The notes: a model not told the origin generated them from the letters alone. A DNA stretch of 64,000 nucleotides from Paenibacillus lupini (GCF_011761355.1 NZ_JAASRW010000007.1:305312-369311); one strand, 5' to 3'. Positions 42,857-52,470 are shown, counted from the stretch's first letter. Translations and numbers: made by a program.

Positions 42857-44368
42857 ATGACTATTCGCTCCAGTATGCTTGTTGACAAAAACTTTACGAT
42901 TTCCCCAGTTGATCCACGTCTGTATGGATCCTTTATCGAACATTTGGGACGCGCTGTTTATGGCGGTATCTATGATCCAGGACATCCCACCGCTGACGAG
43001 AATGGGTTCCGGCAAGATGCCATTGAGGCTATAAAAGCTCTTCAAGTTCCTATTATCCGCTACCCTGGAGGAAACTTCGTATCCGGCTACAATTGGGAGG
43101 ATGGCGTTGGTCCTAAGAGCGAACGTAAACGTCTATTAGAGCTCGCATGGTGGACGACAGAAACAAACGAAGTAGGTACCAATGAATTTGCAGATTGGGC
43201 CAAGCTAGTTGGCACTGAAGTCATGATGGCTGTAAATCTGGGAACGCGTGGTATGGACGCAGCAAGGAATCTTGTCGAATATTGTAATCATCCTTCAGGT
43301 ACTTACTGGAGCGACCTACGAATCTCCCATGGTTACAAGGAGCCTCACCGCTTCAAAACCTGGTGTCTTGGCAATGAAATGGATGGTCCTTGGCAGATTG
43401 GCGCGAAGACGGCGGTTGAGTATGGTCGTCTTGCTAATGAAACAGCTAAAGTGATGAAATGGGTTGATCCATCAATCGAGCTCGTTGCTTGTGGCAGCTC
43501 CAGCAGCGGCATGAGCACCTTTGCAGATTGGGAAGCAACTGTTCTTGATTTGACCTATGATCAAGTCGATTACTTGTCCCTTCACACTTACTACAATAAC
43601 AACAATAACGATACGGCGAATTTCCTGGCCAAATCACTTGATATGGATCAATTCATCGATAGTGTGGCTGCGATCTGCGACTATGTGAAAGCGAAAAAAC
43701 GCAGTAAGAAAAAACTGATGCTCTCACTCGATGAGTGGAATGTATGGAATACGATTGGTACGAGCCGCGCGGATGAGCGTTGGCAGATTGCTCCGCCAGA
43801 GTTTGAAGATGTGTATACTCATGAGGATGCTTTGGCAGTAGGCTGCTTCCTCATCACACTTCTCAAGCATGCGGACCGTGTAAAAATGGCATGTATCGCG
43901 CAATTAATTAATGTGATTGCACCAATCATGACTGAAACAAACGGCGATATTTGGCTGCAAACCACCTACTATCCATTCCTGCACGCCTCGAATTTCGGCA
44001 GAGGAACGGTGCTTCAAGCAGTCATCTCTTCTCCAAAATACGATTCCAAGGACTTCACCGATGTTCCTTATCTCGAAGCGATCACCGTATACGACGAGGA
44101 ACAAGGATTGGTTACTATCTTCGCAGTTAACCGGCATCTTGAGGAACAAATGGAGCTCAATCTTGATCTCCGCAGCTTCGATGACGTGAGCATCATTGAA
44201 CATCTTGTGCTGGAGAGCGAAGATTTGAAAGCCACCAACACCAAATCCAATCCGCGCAATGTTGTTCCCCATGCCGGAGGTCAGACTTTTGTAGATAAAG
44301 GCAACGTTCAGGCGTTCCTTCCTAAGGCATCCTGGAATGTCATTCGTCTTCAGACAAAAAAGGGATAA
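42857..44368 (+). CDS. abfA: GH51 alpha-L-arabinofuranosidase
   Basis: 503 residues, the usual length of intracellular Bacillus-type AbfA. The acid/base is E174 in CLGNEMDGPWQ and the nucleophile E293 in SLDEWNVW, both matching the family positions. A (beta/alpha)8 barrel is flanked by a C-terminal beta-sandwich, and no signal peptide is present. It removes alpha-1,2-, 1,3- or 1,5-linked arabinofuranose from imported arabino-oligosaccharides. The ATG has AGGAGGT six bases upstream. It is divergent from the ArsR-like regulator and is followed by a long terminator hairpin and the second copy of the dispersed repeat. Confidence 0.95.
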   Translation: MTIRSSMLVDKNFTISPVDPRLYGSFIEHLGRAVYGGIYDPGHPTADENGFRQDAIEAIKALQVPIIRYPGGNFVSGYNWEDGVGPKSERKRLLELAWWTTETNEVGTNEFADWAKLVGTEVMMAVNLGTRGMDAARNLVEYCNHPSGTYWSDLRISHGYKEPHRFKTWCLGNEMDGPWQIGAKTAVEYGRLANETAKVMKWVDPSIELVACGSSSSGMSTFADWEATVLDLTYDQVDYLSLHTYYNNNNNDTANFLAKSLDMDQFIDSVAAICDYVKAKKRSKKKLMLSLDEWNVWNTIGTSRADERWQIAPPEFEDVYTHEDALAVGCFLITLLKHADRVKMACIAQLINVIAPIMTETNGDIWLQTTYYPFLHASNFGRGTVLQAVISSPKYDSKDFTDVPYLEAITVYDEEQGLVTIFAVNRHLEEQMELNLDLRSFDDVSIIEHLVLESEDLKATNTKSNPRNVVPHAGGQTFVDKGNVQAFLPKASWNVIRLQTKKG

Positions 44369-44385
44369 CGGACTCCCCTCAATTA

Positions 44386-44436
44386 ATAAGGGCAATCGTC
44401 AAAGTCATGATGACTTTGACGATTGCCCTATTTTTG
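44386..44436 (+). terminator. Terminator of the GH51 gene
   Basis: A stem of about 18 bp: GGGCAATCGTCAAAGTCA pairs with TGACTTTGACGATTGCCC around a TGA loop, followed by TATTTTT. Confidence 0.92.
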
Positions 44437-44443
44437 CACGGTT

Positions 44444-44630
44444 GCTAACGAATCTACATCACGCTATTCGCTAAATTTAGATAGGTATGGATTTGTAACG
44501 AATCCTCCTAACGCTATTCTCTGCACAACTCGATCATTTAACCGCAAACTAGCCATATAGCGATATCACGGTTCGTTAGATTGGTAAACACACTGATTTT
44601 CACCAAATAAGCATCTCAGGATTCGTTAGC
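44444..44630. repeat. Dispersed palindromic intergenic repeat, copy 2
   Basis: Four ~25-bp units: forward at 44444-44468 and 44496-44518, inverted at 44557-44580 and 44605-44630. All share CTAACGAATC (or its complement) and an ACGCTATT-like or ATAGCG end. It is more complete than copy 1 at 6674-6853 and collinear with it. Confidence 0.8.
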
Positions 44631-44654
44631 TTGGATCTCATTTGTTTGCCATAA

Positions 44655-44700
44655 GAAAAAATAGCGGTGCAGGGAAAATACCCTGCACCGCTATTTTTTC
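44655..44700. terminator. Bidirectional terminator at the GH87 gene end
   Basis: AATAGCGGTGCAGGG (44659-44673) pairs with CCCTGCACCGCTATT (44681-44695), with A- and T-runs outside. Compared with the terminator at 6853-6892, the stem differs by about one base pair, so the two look related by descent. Confidence 0.9.
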
Positions 44701-44702
44701 AA

Positions 44703-47700
44703 TTAATTAAACGTTAAAGTAAATCCGCTTTGCACAAAATTCACATTAGGATACGCGATATTTCTGGTTACTAGATTGTTAAAGGTTGCTGATCCATTAC
44801 CGGTATAGGTGTAGATTGCAGCACCCAGATGAGCGGTGGAGAACCTCGATGTAGTTACCCCATCTTTACCCGTTCCATCAATGGTCACATTGTTAAAGAC
44901 GATATTCTCAAATCCTCCGCCATAACCAAATTGAATGGCATCACGCTGCGCATTGATTATATCGATGTTCGTGAAGGTAACGTTCTTGATGGAGTCATTG
45001 GAAGCCTCAAGATCAATCGCTCCCCGTTCCCCATTGTATAAATCCTGACTCGTACCGCTATTAATAATCGTAGTATCCGAGACAGTAATCCCCGTATTGT
45101 TCTGGAAATGATAGCCTGGGAAAACGGTATTGAGTCGAACGCCTGACCCGCCTACTGTATCAATAATTACGTTGTGATCAGCCTTGTGTCCACTGCCGCC
45201 AAAGAAGGCAATACCTGCTGCACGCCAGTTATTTTCGATCGTGTTGTAAGAGAAGGTATTATTCACTCCTGCCGGTGCACCATTTGTGTTACTCGTCCAG
45301 ACTGCCAGAGCATCATCTCCGTTATTTCGCAGACTGCTATTGCGGACAATGGAATTGCTTGTTCCTTGTGCAAAGTTGACTCCATCAGCCAGGTTATTGC
45401 GGATCCGGCTGTTCTCAATTGTCAGCCCATTCGCATAGATCGCTGGTGTATGAGCATAATCCCCCACCCAGAATCCACATTCAAAATGCTCCACCCATAC
45501 ATCATGGATTTTCGAATTGGTACCGAAGTTATCCATGAATCCTTTATAAATCGCATTTTGTCCATAACGGGATCTGAGCTTCGAATTGAGATACACGTTG
45601 CTGAAGTCGAGCTTGCCGCTTATCCGGAGCGAGATCCCTCCGCCGGCCGCATTTGGATTCGTGAACTGGATATTAGTATACCAGAGACCAGCGCCAGTAA
45701 TCGTTAGGTTATTGATCATATTGCTAGCCGAACCAATCTCCCACATGCTGCTCAGATGGAACGTACCTACTGGAATATATAAGGTCTTGCCAGCTGCTAC
45801 TGCTGCTGTCACAGCCGATTTGAAGGCTGCCAGATCATCTTGGCCGTCATTTGCGATTGCGCCATAATCGGTAACAGACACCGAATTAGCCGGCTGTGCA
45901 ATGGCTGTTGGGACAGGTTCAACCTCGATAAAGTCTACGCCATACTCTAAGCTATCTCCATTTGCTTTTTGAATACGAATGGTATCTCCTGGCTGGAGTG
46001 GTGTATCCAGCTTCCAATGCACTTCATCAAAGCGGAATAACGGACGTCCTCCACCAGGAGCATCAGTCGGCATATCGCCTGAGAAATATTGCCAGTTGTA
46101 GTACGAAGATAACGAAATGGTCTTTGCTTTGACATTATTCACATAGACGTCAAGCGAGCCGTTCAGACCCATACCATCTGTCGAATCAGGCATCGTAAAT
46201 CTCATCGTAACCCCTGCGCCGCCCTCACCTTGTCGTACGGTCCATTGCAGATAGGAACCATTGGAAGGAAGAGCAATATATTTTTGCCCAGATGCTTCTG
46301 AGGCGATAAGAGATTGATCAAAGGTTGGTGCAGACTGAAGCGTTGCTCCGCCGCCGCGAGTTGCATCATCGGTATCATATCGGCTGTATGGTACACTTGC
46401 TCCTCGAACGGAATAAACAACCAGATTAGCTGTACTTACGTTATTAGCTTGTTTGGCTGCAACTTCATTCGTGTCTGCTGCAATGGTTGTCGTAACCGAG
46501 TAGTTTCCATTAATCGCTGACCATGACCCAGGAATGCTCACATTAGCAGAGGCTCCAGGTGCTAAGGCTCCGCTATAAGAGCCACTAAACGTTTGGAGTG
46601 TAGCACCGGCTGAATTTTTAAGTACGACAGTAATTCCATGAGCACCGCTTGCCGAGGCTACGGTTCCTTGGTTTTTCAGATTGACCGTAAAAGCAATCGT
46701 ATTGCCGGCTACAGGATTGTTTGGTGTCCATGAAGTTGTGCCGATGAGGTCTGCGCTTGCTACTTGTGCAACAACTAATGAAGCTGCGTTCGTATAGCTG
46801 TTATTGGAATCGTTAAGCTCGATGATCGAGTTATTCTCATCCACTTTGGCACTAAGTGAATACGTTGCTGCTGTCTTAGTTCCAACATTTAAAGTTACTG
46901 CTGCTGTTGCACCCGCTGTGAGCGCTCCTACTGGAGCAGATCCAGCAAGTTCATTGTTCATGTAGAAATTCACAGTAGATGCTGCAGAGCTCGCATTGCC
47001 GTCATTTTTCACGGTGGCGTTAAGGGTTATATTGCTAGACTCATCTGGGGAAACAGGTGACCATGACATACCTGTAATCGTCAAATCCGGATTGGCTGCA
47101 GTCGTACCAAATACTTGGAACTCTGCGATTTGTGCCGCTGGAGCACCAGAATTTGAAGTAATGTTTAATTGCAGGCGTTTAACCGTTGCTGTCACTGGAA
47201 TAGTCACGGTATTGCCAGACGTTGGGTTAAAAGTATACGTTTGCGATGAGACCAGATTGCTGAAGGTAGTAGTTGCTTGATTATGACCTAGTACTTGAAT
47301 GGTTTGCGTACGTGTAGCCCACTCTGTTGCAAGATTCAGCTTTAATACGATGGAAGAAACATTATAGTTTTTACCCAGATCAAGCGTTAGTGTGCTTGGA
47401 TTGCTGCCGCCTTCCCAATATGTGCTTGTATTGTTATCATTCGCATTCGAAGCCACATAGGTTTGTGTGCTGGAGGACGCAGTCATTGTCTTGCCAATCG
47501 CGATGTTATCGGTTGGTGTCGGTGTCGGTGTCGGTGTCGGTGTTGGTGTGCTGGACGCCGTTACTTTGATCTCATCGATGTTGATGTTCGCGGAATCGCC
47601 AGCATCGTATTTGTAAGTAATCGTATTGTTACCGGCACTCAAAGTGAGCGTCTCTGCTTTGGTACCCCATGTATCCCAATTCGTCAGATTTGGTAAAGTA

Positions 47701-48461
47701 GTTTGACGGATCTTCGTTCCATTCACATAGATACTAATCGTCTGTGTTAAGCCGTTTGCGTTACCATATTTCAATGTAACATCATAGCTTCCTGCACTGG
47801 ATACGTTTGCTGTGAATGCTGTTGCTGCCCCTTGTGTCCAGTAACCATCTACAAATCCCGTACCGGAAAAGCCGATGTGATCGGTATTCACTTTCGCTCC
47901 ACCTGACAACACTGCCGATTCTGCTTGGTATGTACCAGGAGTTGCTGGGATGCTGGCACCATAAATCTCGAACTCGGATAATTGTGCTGCCGGCCATTCT
48001 GTATTTGCCGTTACATTCAAGCGCACATAACGCGTGCTTGTTGCTGTAAAATTAATGGTAACCGCATTGTTTGCAACCGATGGATTAAATACATAACCAG
48101 TCGAACCAACAATGTTCGTAAACGTTGATCCATCCGTACTTCCTTGCACAGCCAAGGTCTGTGTCCGTGTACCCCAGCCAGCTGGCAATTTCAGAACGAT
48201 CTGATCAATGCTCGTATTGGCACCAAGGTCAACTTGTATCCATTGTGGAAAAGCATTATTTGTACTTTCCCAATAAGTGGCTTGGTTACTGTCCTTCACA
48301 TTACTTGGTGCATAGGTTTGGGATTGGCCGCTTGCCGTAATCGTCTTCCCAAGTGTTAAGTTCTGTCCCCCTGCGGCAGAGACTAGTGCTCCACTGGTCG
48401 AAAACAAGCTAGTGATCAGCATCGTTGCAATAAGCAACCATGCGACATACTTGTTGCGCAT
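44703..48461 (-). CDS. Secreted GH87 alpha-1,3-glucanase with discoidin, CBM and CARDB modules
   Basis: 1252 residues. Signal peptide (about 1-30), discoidin/F5-8C module (~32-173), CBM6/35-like module (~175-300), a Thr-Pro linker (~305-316), a second discoidin module (~318-450), two CARDB-like domains (~455-685), a further carbohydrate-binding-like domain (~690-850) and a right-handed beta-helix (~855-1252). The helix carries D1026 in ADGVN and D1049-D1050 in GDDAL; the +23/+24 spacing equals that of the catalytic aspartates of GH87 alpha-1,3-glucanases. Such enzymes attack alpha-1,3-glucan of fungal walls or oral biofilm. I start at ATG 48461 because AGGAGG lies six bases upstream; the TTG at 48476 lies within that site. 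Monocistronic, with its own terminator. Confidence 0.87.
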   Translation of the reverse strand: MRNKYVAWLLIATMLITSLFSTSGALVSAAGGQNLTLGKTITASGQSQTYAPSNVKDSNQATYWESTNNAFPQWIQVDLGANTSIDQIVLKLPAGWGTRTQTLAVQGSTDGSTFTNIVGSTGYVFNPSVANNAVTINFTATSTRYVRLNVTANTEWPAAQLSEFEIYGASIPATPGTYQAESAVLSGGAKVNTDHIGFSGTGFVDGYWTQGAATAFTANVSSAGSYDVTLKYGNANGLTQTISIYVNGTKIRQTTLPNLTNWDTWGTKAETLTLSAGNNTITYKYDAGDSANINIDEIKVTASSTPTPTPTPTPTPTDNIAIGKTMTASSSTQTYVASNANDNNTSTYWEGGSNPSTLTLDLGKNYNVSSIVLKLNLATEWATRTQTIQVLGHNQATTTFSNLVSSQTYTFNPTSGNTVTIPVTATVKRLQLNITSNSGAPAAQIAEFQVFGTTAANPDLTITGMSWSPVSPDESSNITLNATVKNDGNASSAASTVNFYMNNELAGSAPVGALTAGATAAVTLNVGTKTAATYSLSAKVDENNSIIELNDSNNSYTNAASLVVAQVASADLIGTTSWTPNNPVAGNTIAFTVNLKNQGTVASASGAHGITVVLKNSAGATLQTFSGSYSGALAPGASANVSIPGSWSAINGNYSVTTTIAADTNEVAAKQANNVSTANLVVYSVRGASVPYSRYDTDDATRGGGATLQSAPTFDQSLIASEASGQKYIALPSNGSYLQWTVRQGEGGAGVTMRFTMPDSTDGMGLNGSLDVYVNNVKAKTISLSSYYNWQYFSGDMPTDAPGGGRPLFRFDEVHWKLDTPLQPGDTIRIQKANGDSLEYGVDFIEVEPVPTAIAQPANSVSVTDYGAIANDGQDDLAAFKSAVTAAVAAGKTLYIPVGTFHLSSMWEIGSASNMINNLTITGAGLWYTNIQFTNPNAAGGGISLRISGKLDFSNVYLNSKLRSRYGQNAIYKGFMDNFGTNSKIHDVWVEHFECGFWVGDYAHTPAIYANGLTIENSRIRNNLADGVNFAQGTSNSIVRNSSLRNNGDDALAVWTSNTNGAPAGVNNTFSYNTIENNWRAAGIAFFGGSGHKADHNVIIDTVGGSGVRLNTVFPGYHFQNNTGITVSDTTIINSGTSQDLYNGERGAIDLEASNDSIKNVTFTNIDIINAQRDAIQFGYGGGFENIVFNNVTIDGTGKDGVTTSRFSTAHLGAAIYTYTGNGSATFNNLVTRNIAYPNVNFVQSGFTLTFN
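47512..47551. repeat. GGTGTC hexanucleotide run coding for a Thr-Pro linker
   Basis: About six tandem hexamers, two of them altered (GGTGTT), within the GH87 gene. The unit is two codons, so length changes only lengthen or shorten the linker. Confidence 0.85.
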
Positions 48462-48801
48462 TATATTCCTCCTCAATAATTTGTCTAATAATCATTAACT
48501 ATGAGAGCGGTTACAAGATGTCTGCTTTATAAGCCTCCTTCCAATGGAATACTTCTAATTATAGGAACAATACGAATCCGACAATAAGATGTAATCCTAC
48601 GGAAAATGTATGTGATTCCAAGATCATGTAGATGAGTTACACTATCATAGAGCTGATTGAACACAAAGAAGACTGCCGACACTTTGTGCTCGACAGTCTT
48701 TAAATGAACGACTTCTGTCCCTATTGAGATGGATCAACGCCCAGGTATTTAAAATACGATTTAATCCTGCGAGGAACTTACACCATTAGCTGGATGCAGT
48801 A
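48462..48801. other. 340-bp gene-free region upstream of the GH87 gene
   Basis: Contains the GH87 promoter side (A/T-rich, 48470-48620), a hairpin at 48669-48700 (AAGACTGCCGA with TCGACAGTCTT, one mismatch) that probably ends the downstream-lying lipoprotein transcript, and a minus-strand 18-codon open stretch at about 48723-48780 ending in YLGVDPSQ that may be the remains of a lost gene. Confidence 0.6.
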
Positions 48802-50007
48802 CTAATCAATATCCGCTATTTTCCATGTCCCTTTTAGCTTCACAAAGGAGTACATTTTATGGCTACCTTCAAAATCAGAATCCATCCAGCGGGTTGTCGC
48901 AGCTGTAGCTGAATCTTTAGATTCCTGATTAATCGATTCCACTTCAATTTTAGAGATTGTTTTTGCGTTTAACTGCGTAATAGGGCTGTCTACTATAAAC
49001 AAAGATAAATATGCTTTCTCATCTCTTGCATTTAGATACTGTGTTGAGAGATTAATCAGTTTAACAAGCTCAAGTTCCAATCCGGAATACTCGGACTCAT
49101 CAATCACAGCTAACATTGACCAATCGTCCACAACGCGCATCTGCCCACCATTTATCCGAATTACGTGGGACCGTTGTTGACTATCAACTAAGTTAAACAA
49201 GAATTGATCTGCCTGTTCATCGTAACTCTTAGGGACGATCTTAACGGAATTCAGATCAATTGAATTCTTGTACTTTTGCAGTGTCTTGTCAAGGTTCGTA
49301 CTCGTCTCAGCTTTGCCATCGTACATACCTAAATGTAACACCAAGCTTTCCTTGTCATTATCTTTTAGCGCCTGCACATATCGTTTAACTTCCAAATCTG
49401 TATAAGGATACTCTCCAATAAGAGGTGAGTCATACAGCGGCTCACGCCTGTCATCATTCTGAATTTGCTCCATCCCTTGCGTCTTGGTATACCTCACTAC
49501 AAAAGGTATGGATCGCGCCTTGCCTTCTTTTGTACCAACTATGATGTAATTTTCGATAAAGTACTCATCATTTTGCTCATTTGATTCAAACTGTAATTGC
49601 AGTTTTTTCAAGTTGTCAAAGTACAGCGTAAATCCCTCCAGTACCTTCATCATATCAGCCAGGGTATACTCATTTTCTGCATGCAGCATCAGACCTGACA
49701 ATGTCCTTGCATCCCTCTGCTTCAGAGCCTCCAAATATTCTTCTCCGTCTCTAGCAGAGATCTGCTCCAATGATTTTATTTCCTCTTCCGTCAGCTTGAC
49801 AATAAAAGGTTCAACCGCTGACTTATTCGTCTCTATAACTTCCTCAGGCATTGGCGATGGAGATAGAACTTCGCTCTCATTCCCCACTGCTGATACCGTT
49901 TCCGAAGTGGAAATTCTCTCCTCACCACAACCTGCTGTTGATCCCATGATGGTTGTGGACAAAGCAAGTATTAACAGTCCTTTTCTAACTCGTTTCCTGA
50001 ATTTCAA
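48802..50007 (-). CDS. Hypothetical lipoprotein with three NTF2-like-looking repeats
   Basis: About 401 residues. Lipobox STAGC with C27. Family not recognised. Three stretches have the same plan: a helix with YL-AL-x-x-D, a second helix ending near a L/I-D-N-L motif, then beta-strands. They begin near EEYLEALKQRDARTLSGL, KRYVQALKDNDKESLVLHL and TQYLNARDEKAYLSLFI, and the last ends in FVKLKGTWKIADID, which is how NTF2-like domains usually end. This suggests three tandem NTF2-like or similar alpha+beta domains on the outer face of the membrane. Start: TTG 50007 with AGGGGTGG five bases upstream; the frame also reaches a TTG at 50037 without a ribosome site. Sits alone between the GH87 and GxGYxYP genes; role unknown. 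Confidence 0.72.
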   Translation of the reverse strand: MKFRKRVRKGLLILALSTTIMGSTAGCGEERISTSETVSAVGNESEVLSPSPMPEEVIETNKSAVEPFIVKLTEEEIKSLEQISARDGEEYLEALKQRDARTLSGLMLHAENEYTLADMMKVLEGFTLYFDNLKKLQLQFESNEQNDEYFIENYIIVGTKEGKARSIPFVVRYTKTQGMEQIQNDDRREPLYDSPLIGEYPYTDLEVKRYVQALKDNDKESLVLHLGMYDGKAETSTNLDKTLQKYKNSIDLNSVKIVPKSYDEQADQFLFNLVDSQQRSHVIRINGGQMRVVDDWSMLAVIDESEYSGLELELVKLINLSTQYLNARDEKAYLSLFIVDSPITQLNAKTISKIEVESINQESKDSATAATTRWMDSDFEGSHKMYSFVKLKGTWKIADID

Positions 50008-50136
50008 ATGTTCCACCCCTATCGGATAAACTTCCAATAATTGGACGGAAATGACTCACAAAATGTTACAGAGACCCGTCAATTCACATTAAAAAGAGAT
50101 GCATGTCTCCATGCACCCCTTTTTCTCACCAATCAG

Positions 50137-52155
50137 TTAAGGATTAATCGGCAGATTGTTTTGTTCCCGCATTAATTGGAAATACGTATCTGGTCTGACA
50201 AACACAATATTGCTGTTGCTGCTGAAGTTATTCACCGCGTTGACGATCATCTGGTATGAAACATCCCAAGGATTAGACTGAATACTTACAAAACGTGGTG
50301 CTGTTCCGTTCCATCCAGCAATCGCATTATTAATCTCGGAGATGATCGTTGCTTGAGAGTAACAGTATGTCGCACTTAGTCCTTGAGTTGGCAGTGAGTT
50401 GCCGTAGATGGTGATCGGGCCGCCAGCGTTTTGACCAGTTAAGCCTAATAACGACGGAGCGTATTGGGCAAAGCTGTTCCCAACGTTTGCATTAATGCCG
50501 CCGGTAATCGTATTCCAGATGGTTGCGACCCTTAACCCCGCACGACTCATGTAATCATTAGATAAAGCTACGAAACTATTCAGATACGTTTGATTCCCCC
50601 AAGAATTGGGATACGTATAGCCGATACCGGATGGCCCTGCTATAAGTGCATCGTTAGGTGTAGCGCTATTGTACAAATAATTCAGCACGCCTGGCATTGC
50701 ATCAAGCATGGCAGGAGATACTGTCCAGCCCAGCGGCACAGCTCCACGGTTAGGAGAATCCCATATTTTCTTAAATCGATGCTCCATATACTGCAAATTA
50801 TCACCGTCACTCAATATAAGCGAGACATAAATCTTGTTCTGCAGCGTTGGTTTAGTCGGCACCGGCTTTACATTAACCGTTCTAGAAGTGCCGCCGAATA
50901 CGGTCAGATTGGAGGACCAGTCGCTGGCAATTGTAGAAATGCCATATTCGGAAGCGGCTTGAACACCTATTGCCTCATCCGGCCACCATCCCATGTAAAC
51001 TCCGCTGCCATACGGCATATCGGAGAAGAAACTTTGCAGCAGCGTTTTTTCGGCGGGCACAGAAGGATCCAGCCATACGACAGCCGCCCCGGTTGCCAAT
51101 GCATAATCGCGTAAAGCCCCTTTAATTCCCGGATTTAAGCCGATAAGGAGTCTATGTGACAGCGAGGACCAATAATGGTCATGCAAATATTGATAAACCT
51201 GAAGCTTTGTGCTGAAGTCTCCACGCAAGTCATCCAAAATTGGCAGATTGTAAGGTGCAGAGGTCAACTTACTTACCAGACTTGGTGGTGCTACAATGCC
51301 GCCGGATTGTGATGCAATCGTTGTAGCCAAGTTCACCGTATCAGGAACGGCATTATCATAGACGACAATCCCGTTAATTTCGCTGGCGTATTTGGTGATC
51401 AGCGACCAATTATCTGCCACATCTGTATGACCGATACCCAAATCATTCAGCCATTTGTCTTTCCCATCCTCATTCTTAACGTTATCATCGTAGGTGTAGA
51501 TTCTTGGCTGCGTTTTGTTGACAAGCCCTTTGAGAGTCGTGAATACGACGGCTTCGTCTGATTTGCCCTGCAGACTTGTTCCAACGGCATCTACTTTGGT
51601 ATATGCTCGCCCATACCAATAGACCCTAAATTCGATTGCGTGTCCGGCTGTCGGATTATTGAAGTTTAATGTGAATCGCTCATAAGAGCCCACCTTCGTC
51701 CATTGCTGACGAGTAATATCTCGTGTGGCCAATATTTGTCCGTTTGTATTGTCTCTGACATCAACCGTGACAATGAGATCATTATTGGCCGTATTATTAT
51801 CAATGATCATATCAAAGAATGCCTGATTCGCTCCTACTGGAATATCGGTAGCATAAGGCCCGTATACCATGTGCTTATTAGGAGCATCAATTGACGTTTG
51901 AGCTAGCCAGCCGTTGCCGTCCAAATGTCCGGTACCGTGTCCAACCTGTGTGCCCTCCGCCTCATATTTATAATCGGTTACAAGATTCATAACATCGAGT
52001 GTGGAAGCAGGAGTTGAAAAAGACGGAAGAATTTGCCCTGTTGGCCATGCCAATCCGGAAGCTTCCGCCTTCGGCAGCCCCCCTGTAAATGGAGAAGATG
52101 CAGCCAATATAACCGTTGCTAGTAAGGCTGCTCCTAGCTTTTTATTCCATTTCAT
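50137..52155 (-). CDS. Secreted GxGYxYP-family putative glycoside hydrolase
   Basis: 672 residues with a Sec signal (about 1-33). Residues ~34-190 are a beta-rich domain (VTVDVRDNTNGQILATRDIT); residues ~190-672 contain the signature GIGYTYP that names the GxGYxYP family, plus SLILSDGDNLQYMEHRF and GWTVSPAMLD. The family is classed as putative glycoside hydrolase by fold; no activity is known to me. I start at ATG 52155, eight bases after AGGAGG; the ATG at 52161 is too close to it. Upstream, at 52336-52349, is a cre-like site, suggesting carbon catabolite control. Monocistronic. Confidence 0.82.
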   Translation of the reverse strand: MKWNKKLGAALLATVILAASSPFTGGLPKAEASGLAWPTGQILPSFSTPASTLDVMNLVTDYKYEAEGTQVGHGTGHLDGNGWLAQTSIDAPNKHMVYGPYATDIPVGANQAFFDMIIDNNTANNDLIVTVDVRDNTNGQILATRDITRQQWTKVGSYERFTLNFNNPTAGHAIEFRVYWYGRAYTKVDAVGTSLQGKSDEAVVFTTLKGLVNKTQPRIYTYDDNVKNEDGKDKWLNDLGIGHTDVADNWSLITKYASEINGIVVYDNAVPDTVNLATTIASQSGGIVAPPSLVSKLTSAPYNLPILDDLRGDFSTKLQVYQYLHDHYWSSLSHRLLIGLNPGIKGALRDYALATGAAVVWLDPSVPAEKTLLQSFFSDMPYGSGVYMGWWPDEAIGVQAASEYGISTIASDWSSNLTVFGGTSRTVNVKPVPTKPTLQNKIYVSLILSDGDNLQYMEHRFKKIWDSPNRGAVPLGWTVSPAMLDAMPGVLNYLYNSATPNDALIAGPSGIGYTYPNSWGNQTYLNSFVALSNDYMSRAGLRVATIWNTITGGINANVGNSFAQYAPSLLGLTGQNAGGPITIYGNSLPTQGLSATYCYSQATIISEINNAIAGWNGTAPRFVSIQSNPWDVSYQMIVNAVNNFSSNSNIVFVRPDTYFQLMREQNNLPINP

Positions 52156-52335
52156 TGCCATTTCCTCCTAATAAAGAATTGCCACATGAGTGGTCGATCT
52201 CTGGCCAGAACTGATGAGTCTCACCTGTTGCCGAGAACATTCTTCACATTTCTCTCCTACCACCTGCCTTCACCCTTAACTGAAGTGTGCCGACGTCTTG
52301 ATGCCCAATAAGCGCAATGAATGACTCCATATTAA

Positions 52336-52349
52336 TGTAAGCGCTTTAT
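52336..52349. promoter_or_regulatory. cre-like CcpA site
   Basis: TGTAAGCGCTTTAT matches 12 of 14 positions of the catabolite-responsive consensus TGWAANCGNTNWCA; the last two bases differ. It lies about 180 bp upstream of the GxGYxYP gene. Confidence 0.55.
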
Positions 52350-52441
52350 TTGTAAAATAATATATCACTCATATTGTATATGTTCAATATATCTAATGTA
52401 TGAGTTTTCCAGCATCATCTCATCCAACTATCAATTAAACT

Positions 52442-52470
52442 TTGACATCCATCGATAGACATGGTTTATA
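52442..52470 (+). promoter_or_regulatory. Sigma-A-type promoter of cobQ
   Basis: TTGACA (52442-52447), a 17-bp spacer and TTTATA (52465-52470), ending 32 bases before the cobQ start codon. Confidence 0.65.

Larger units (their letters stand above)
44369..44702. other. 334-bp gene-free region between convergent genes
   Basis: Holds, in order, the GH51 terminator (44386-44436), repeat element copy 2 (44444-44630) and the bidirectional terminator ahead of the GH87 gene end (44655-44700). No coding potential seen. Confidence 0.8.

Noticed and set aside
48723..48780. Short minus-strand frame ending in YLGVDPSQ, possibly the tail of a lost gene
   Set aside because: Only about 18 codons with a stop just upstream; too short to identify, so it is mentioned only in the gap description.
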